Notes under the pieces: generated by a model
The model's input: only the letters and a program-made list of their open reading frames with translations
Told to the model about the DNA's origin: nothing
Database searches by the model: none
Shown here: piece by piece, positions 62,620-64,000 of the stretch
How positions within the stretch are numbered: the first letter of the stretch is position 1
Layout: each line of letters starts with the position of its first letter
Program-made: the position numbers and the translations under genes
NCBI GenBank assembly: GCA_963728445.1
Contig: CAVSJO010000006.1
Location: 620,001 to 684,000, forward strand
DNA: 64,000 nucleotides
Source: CAVSJO01 sp963728445
GTDB taxonomy: Bacteria > Gemmatimonadota > Gemmatimonadetes > Longimicrobiales > RSA9
Direction of reading: 5' to 3'

Positions 62620-62775
62620 CTAGCGTGCGCCCACTTCCAGCGAGAGCCCTGTGAGCGCGTCCGACACTTCCGCCTTCGGATCCGGTCGCAGCCCCCGAAG
62701 GAAGTCGCCGATGTGGGACTCCAGCAGGGTCAGGTAAGCGATCGCGAGCACGACGATCAGAACGGCGTCGCCCAT
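62620..62775 (-). CDS. 51-residue single-pass membrane microprotein
   Basis: Sequence begins MGDAVLIVVLAIAYLTLLES and continues HIGDFLRGLRPDPKAEVSDA, then LTGLSLEVGAR. One N-terminal membrane helix (about 3-18) and a short charged cytoplasmic or periplasmic tail are visible. The ribosome site AAGGAGGTGG (62786-62777) is near-ideal, four bases before ATG 62775. I know no family for it. It lies directly behind a terminator-like hairpin and a GEMM-like aptamer, so its synthesis may be switched by c-di-GMP. It is the only visible coding sequence of the transcript. Confidence 0.7.
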   Translation of the reverse strand: MGDAVLIVVLAIAYLTLLESHIGDFLRGLRPDPKAEVSDALTGLSLEVGAR

Positions 62776-62807
62776 GCCACCTCCTTGATCGCTCGGTCGG
62801 GAGGCGA

Positions 62808-62858
62808 CAAGAAAGAGCCGCCAGCCTCGACCGGTGAACCGGTCGAACCGCTGGCGGC
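62808..62858 (-). terminator. Riboswitch expression-platform terminator
   Basis: In the RNA, GCCGCCAGC (62858-62850) pairs with GCUGGCGGC (62825-62817). An inner CGACCGG-UUCA-CCGGUCG stem lies between, and the tail is UCUUUCUUG. This is an intrinsic-terminator shape 21 bases before the microprotein's SD. Its first strand includes the 3' side of the aptamer's closing stem. Confidence 0.75.
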
Positions 62859-62940
62859 CCGGCGGGCATCGCGGCGTCTGCCGCGGAAGCCCCGTAGCTC
62901 TGCGTCGCCGTCTTTCGACGGGTTTGCTCTGAGCAGCGAT
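62847..62940 (-). promoter_or_regulatory. c-di-GMP-I (GEMM-I)-like riboswitch aptamer
   Basis: The RNA contains AGCAAACC, then a CCGUC-GAAA-GACGG stem, then CGACGCAGAGC. This matches the GEMM-I core GCAAACC-stem(GAAA)-GG-ACGCAAAGC. A second hairpin, CCGCGGC-AGA-CGCCGCG, and a 3' GCCGGGCCGCC resembling the usual AGCCGGGUUGCC follow. The closing stem can form between CGCUG (62938-62934) and CAGCG (62853-62849). Those 3' bases are also needed by the terminator, so ligand binding would favour read-through (an ON switch). The motif match is by eye; a covariance search was not possible. Confidence 0.7.
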
Positions 62941-62950
62941 CGTGTCGTTG

Positions 62951-62976
62951 GAGCCGCGCTCCGCTATCGGCGGCTC
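62951..62976. promoter_or_regulatory. Dyad upstream of the riboswitch
   Basis: GAGCCGC (62951-62957) and GCGGCTC (62970-62976) are a 7-bp perfect inverted repeat, 11 bases before the aptamer on the minus strand. It may be an operator for the riboswitch promoter. No -35/-10 pair was identified. Confidence 0.4.
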
Positions 62977-63540
62977 GGGGTGGGGGATGGGCAACGGGTG
63001 TGCCGGGGGTGGATGGGCGGAGCGTGGGCGGGCGTAAGTTGTTGCGGGGGAGGAGTTTCAGGTCTTTTCGGTCGTGCGGGCCCTGGCGGCGGAGGCGCGC
63101 CAGACTGCGAAATGTTTGCGGGGATGAGCGAAAAGAATGTCGGAGTTTCGGGGATGGGCGCGACGGCCGTGCATGGGCATGGCCGCTGAAGCCATGGTGG
63201 CGCCCGGCCGGGCAGCGCAGAGTTGGGCCGGGGCGCCAGAGAGGCGGATGGACGGGCTGCGCGGAAGGCGGGCGGGACGTCGGGGGAGGTGGTGGGGTGG
63301 GTTTGCGGTAGACGCGGGCCGGAGGTGGACGCGGTCCGGCGGTGGACGCGGGCCGGACGTCGCACGCGAGCCAGCGGTGGACGCGGGCCCGACGTCGCAC
63401 ACTCGTTCATTGCGGGAAGCGCGATTGTGCATCTGGTGCCGCGGCGTGTCACTTCGTGCACAAGGGCGCCGGCCGCCCGCCCGACGATCGTGCAGATGTG
63501 ACCAGTGACGGGCTCGAATTGCACAACCGGAGGCGTCGGA
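62977..63540. other. 564-base intergenic region with no supportable gene
   Basis: Very G-rich on the plus strand. Several frames stay open, but translations are Arg/Gly-rich and lack any family motif or RBS. Near 63420-63520 the words TTGTGCA, TCGTGCA, CGTGCAGATG and TTGCACAA recur and could be operator half-sites for the AbiEi-like gene. The tandem repeats at 63308-63400 are listed separately. Confidence 0.5.
63308..63400. repeat. Degenerate tandem repeats of GTGGACGCGGGCCGG
   Basis: About four copies start at 63308, 63325, 63342 and 63376. Two of them extend with ACGTCGCAC. The spacing varies from 17 to 34 bases. No protein function is supported. Confidence 0.75.
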
Positions 63541-64000
63541 ATGGACACTTGTGCTGGAGGGACCCAGGTGCAGTCCGGCGCAGTCGGCCGCCGGGATGTG
63601 AACGCGCTGATCCAGGAGCTTGCGGAACGCCAGCACGGGGTCGTGGCTCGATCGCAGCTCCTTGCAGCGGGAATATCAGTCTCGGCGATTCGACACCGCC
63701 TTCGCAGACGCGAGCTGCGGCAGCTCCATCGGGGCGTATACCGGGCAACGCTCGGGCCGCTGCCACTCGAGGCCGAAACCGCAGCGCTGCTCGCCTGCGG
63801 AGCGGTGCGGGACGAGCCGGATCCGTCCTCGCCGGTGCGCCTATGCTGCGAAACCGCGGCGATTCTCTGGCGTCTCCTGTCGCCGAGCGCCTCCGATGGT
63901 AAGATCCACGTATCGACGTCGGGGCGGAGCCGCTCTCCGGCTCCGGGGATTCGGGTGCACCGCCTGCGGACGCTGCATCCGGACGACCTGGCGAGCTACC
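63541..64000 (+). CDS. AbiEi/DUF559-like protein, N-terminal part (runs off the window)
   Basis: 153 codons are present and the frame is open at the edge. ATG 63541 follows GGAGGCGTCGGA. LIQELAERQHGVVARSQLLA then ISVSAIRHRLRRRELRQLHR and GVYRATLGPLPLEAETAALL form the AbiEi_4-type winged helix (about 18-85) found at the N-terminus of type IV antitoxins and of DUF559 proteins. LCCETAAILWRLL and RVHRLRTLHPDDLASY follow as in DUF559/VSR-like nucleases. Whether a toxin follows cannot be seen. The TTGTGCA words upstream could be its operator, as AbiEi antitoxins autoregulate. Confidence 0.8.
   Translation, partial: MDTCAGGTQVQSGAVGRRDVNALIQELAERQHGVVARSQLLAAGISVSAIRHRLRRRELRQLHRGVYRATLGPLPLEAETAALLACGAVRDEPDPSSPVRLCCETAAILWRLLSPSASDGKIHVSTSGRSRSPAPGIRVHRLRTLHPDDLASY

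Noticed and set aside
63000..63311. 103-residue plus-strand open frame
   Set aside because: Arg/Gly-rich, no RBS, no motif; composition matches neighbouring noncoding G-rich DNA.
1..64000. tRNA or rRNA genes
   Set aside because: No cloverleaf with a GTTCRANNC arm or rRNA core sequence was recognised by eye.

Overview
This is a very GC-rich bacterial chromosome segment (by eye about two thirds G+C or more, with strong third-position G/C bias). It carries a chain of outer-membrane genes: a TonB-dependent receptor, a PorV-like barrel and many lipoproteins. It also has an ELFV-type dehydrogenase linked to XdhC/MocA genes and secreted peptidases of the M14 and M48 families. Together these suggest a Gram-negative, aerobic heterotroph, probably of the Gemmatimonadota (Longimicrobium-like). 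The assignment is an inference from gene content; no rRNA or tRNA gene lies in the window. Gene strands switch often and many neighbours overlap by 1-26 bases, so the segment is compact housekeeping chromosome with small accessory patches.

Layout. 0-6 kb: tail of a MacB/FtsX permease, NudC, a Tat-exported metallo-beta-lactamase-fold protein, an IS1595-like element whose transposase has lost recognisable catalytic residues and reads out through its terminal repeat, and Tex. 6-12 kb: DUF1440 and CBS proteins, then an iron module on the minus strand (DtxR-type regulator, a DtxR-box-like site, a membrane-anchored DtxR/FeoA fusion, FeoB), then MscS and a cupin. 12-20 kb: M48 lipoprotein protease, a KAS III homologue lacking the catalytic cysteine, an Rrf2 regulator, a CcdA-TlpA thiol-redox pair, a VOC dioxygenase-like protein, a CDF exporter and a lipoprotein. 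20-28 kb: TonB receptor, a 365-base array of short hairpins, a partner lipoprotein, another lipoprotein, a 49-residue membrane protein under a sigma-54-like promoter, and a GT39 enzyme, closing with a second hairpin array.

28-45 kb: MgtE with a proton antiporter, PEP carboxylase, RecQ overlapping an esterase, YajQ, an ArsC-fold protein without cysteines, a hydrolase/outer-membrane barrel operon, a glycine-rich cold-shock protein with ribosomal protein bS21, and an M14 peptidase. At 45.7 kb a 107-base MITE carries the same terminal repeats as the IS. 46-62 kb: MprF, aldo/keto reductase, a DUF1460 lipoprotein, a GAF-GAF-GGDEF diguanylate cyclase, an MFS exporter, a quinone oxidoreductase, ThiI with a rhodanese domain, an alkyltransferase-like protein and a Nudix-like protein. 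This stretch ends with a five-gene minus-strand operon: MocA, XdhC, small XdhC/CoxI, ELFV dehydrogenase, BNR-repeat protein.

62-64 kb is the most unusual part. A minus-strand transcript appears to start with a c-di-GMP-I (GEMM-I)-like aptamer. Next come an intrinsic-terminator-like hairpin sharing bases with the aptamer's closing stem, a 51-codon membrane microprotein with a near-ideal Shine-Dalgarno, a repetitive purine-rich tail of about 450 bases and a strong terminator. The GGDEF enzyme and YajQ give the cell c-di-GMP chemistry that fits. The window ends inside an AbiEi-like gene.
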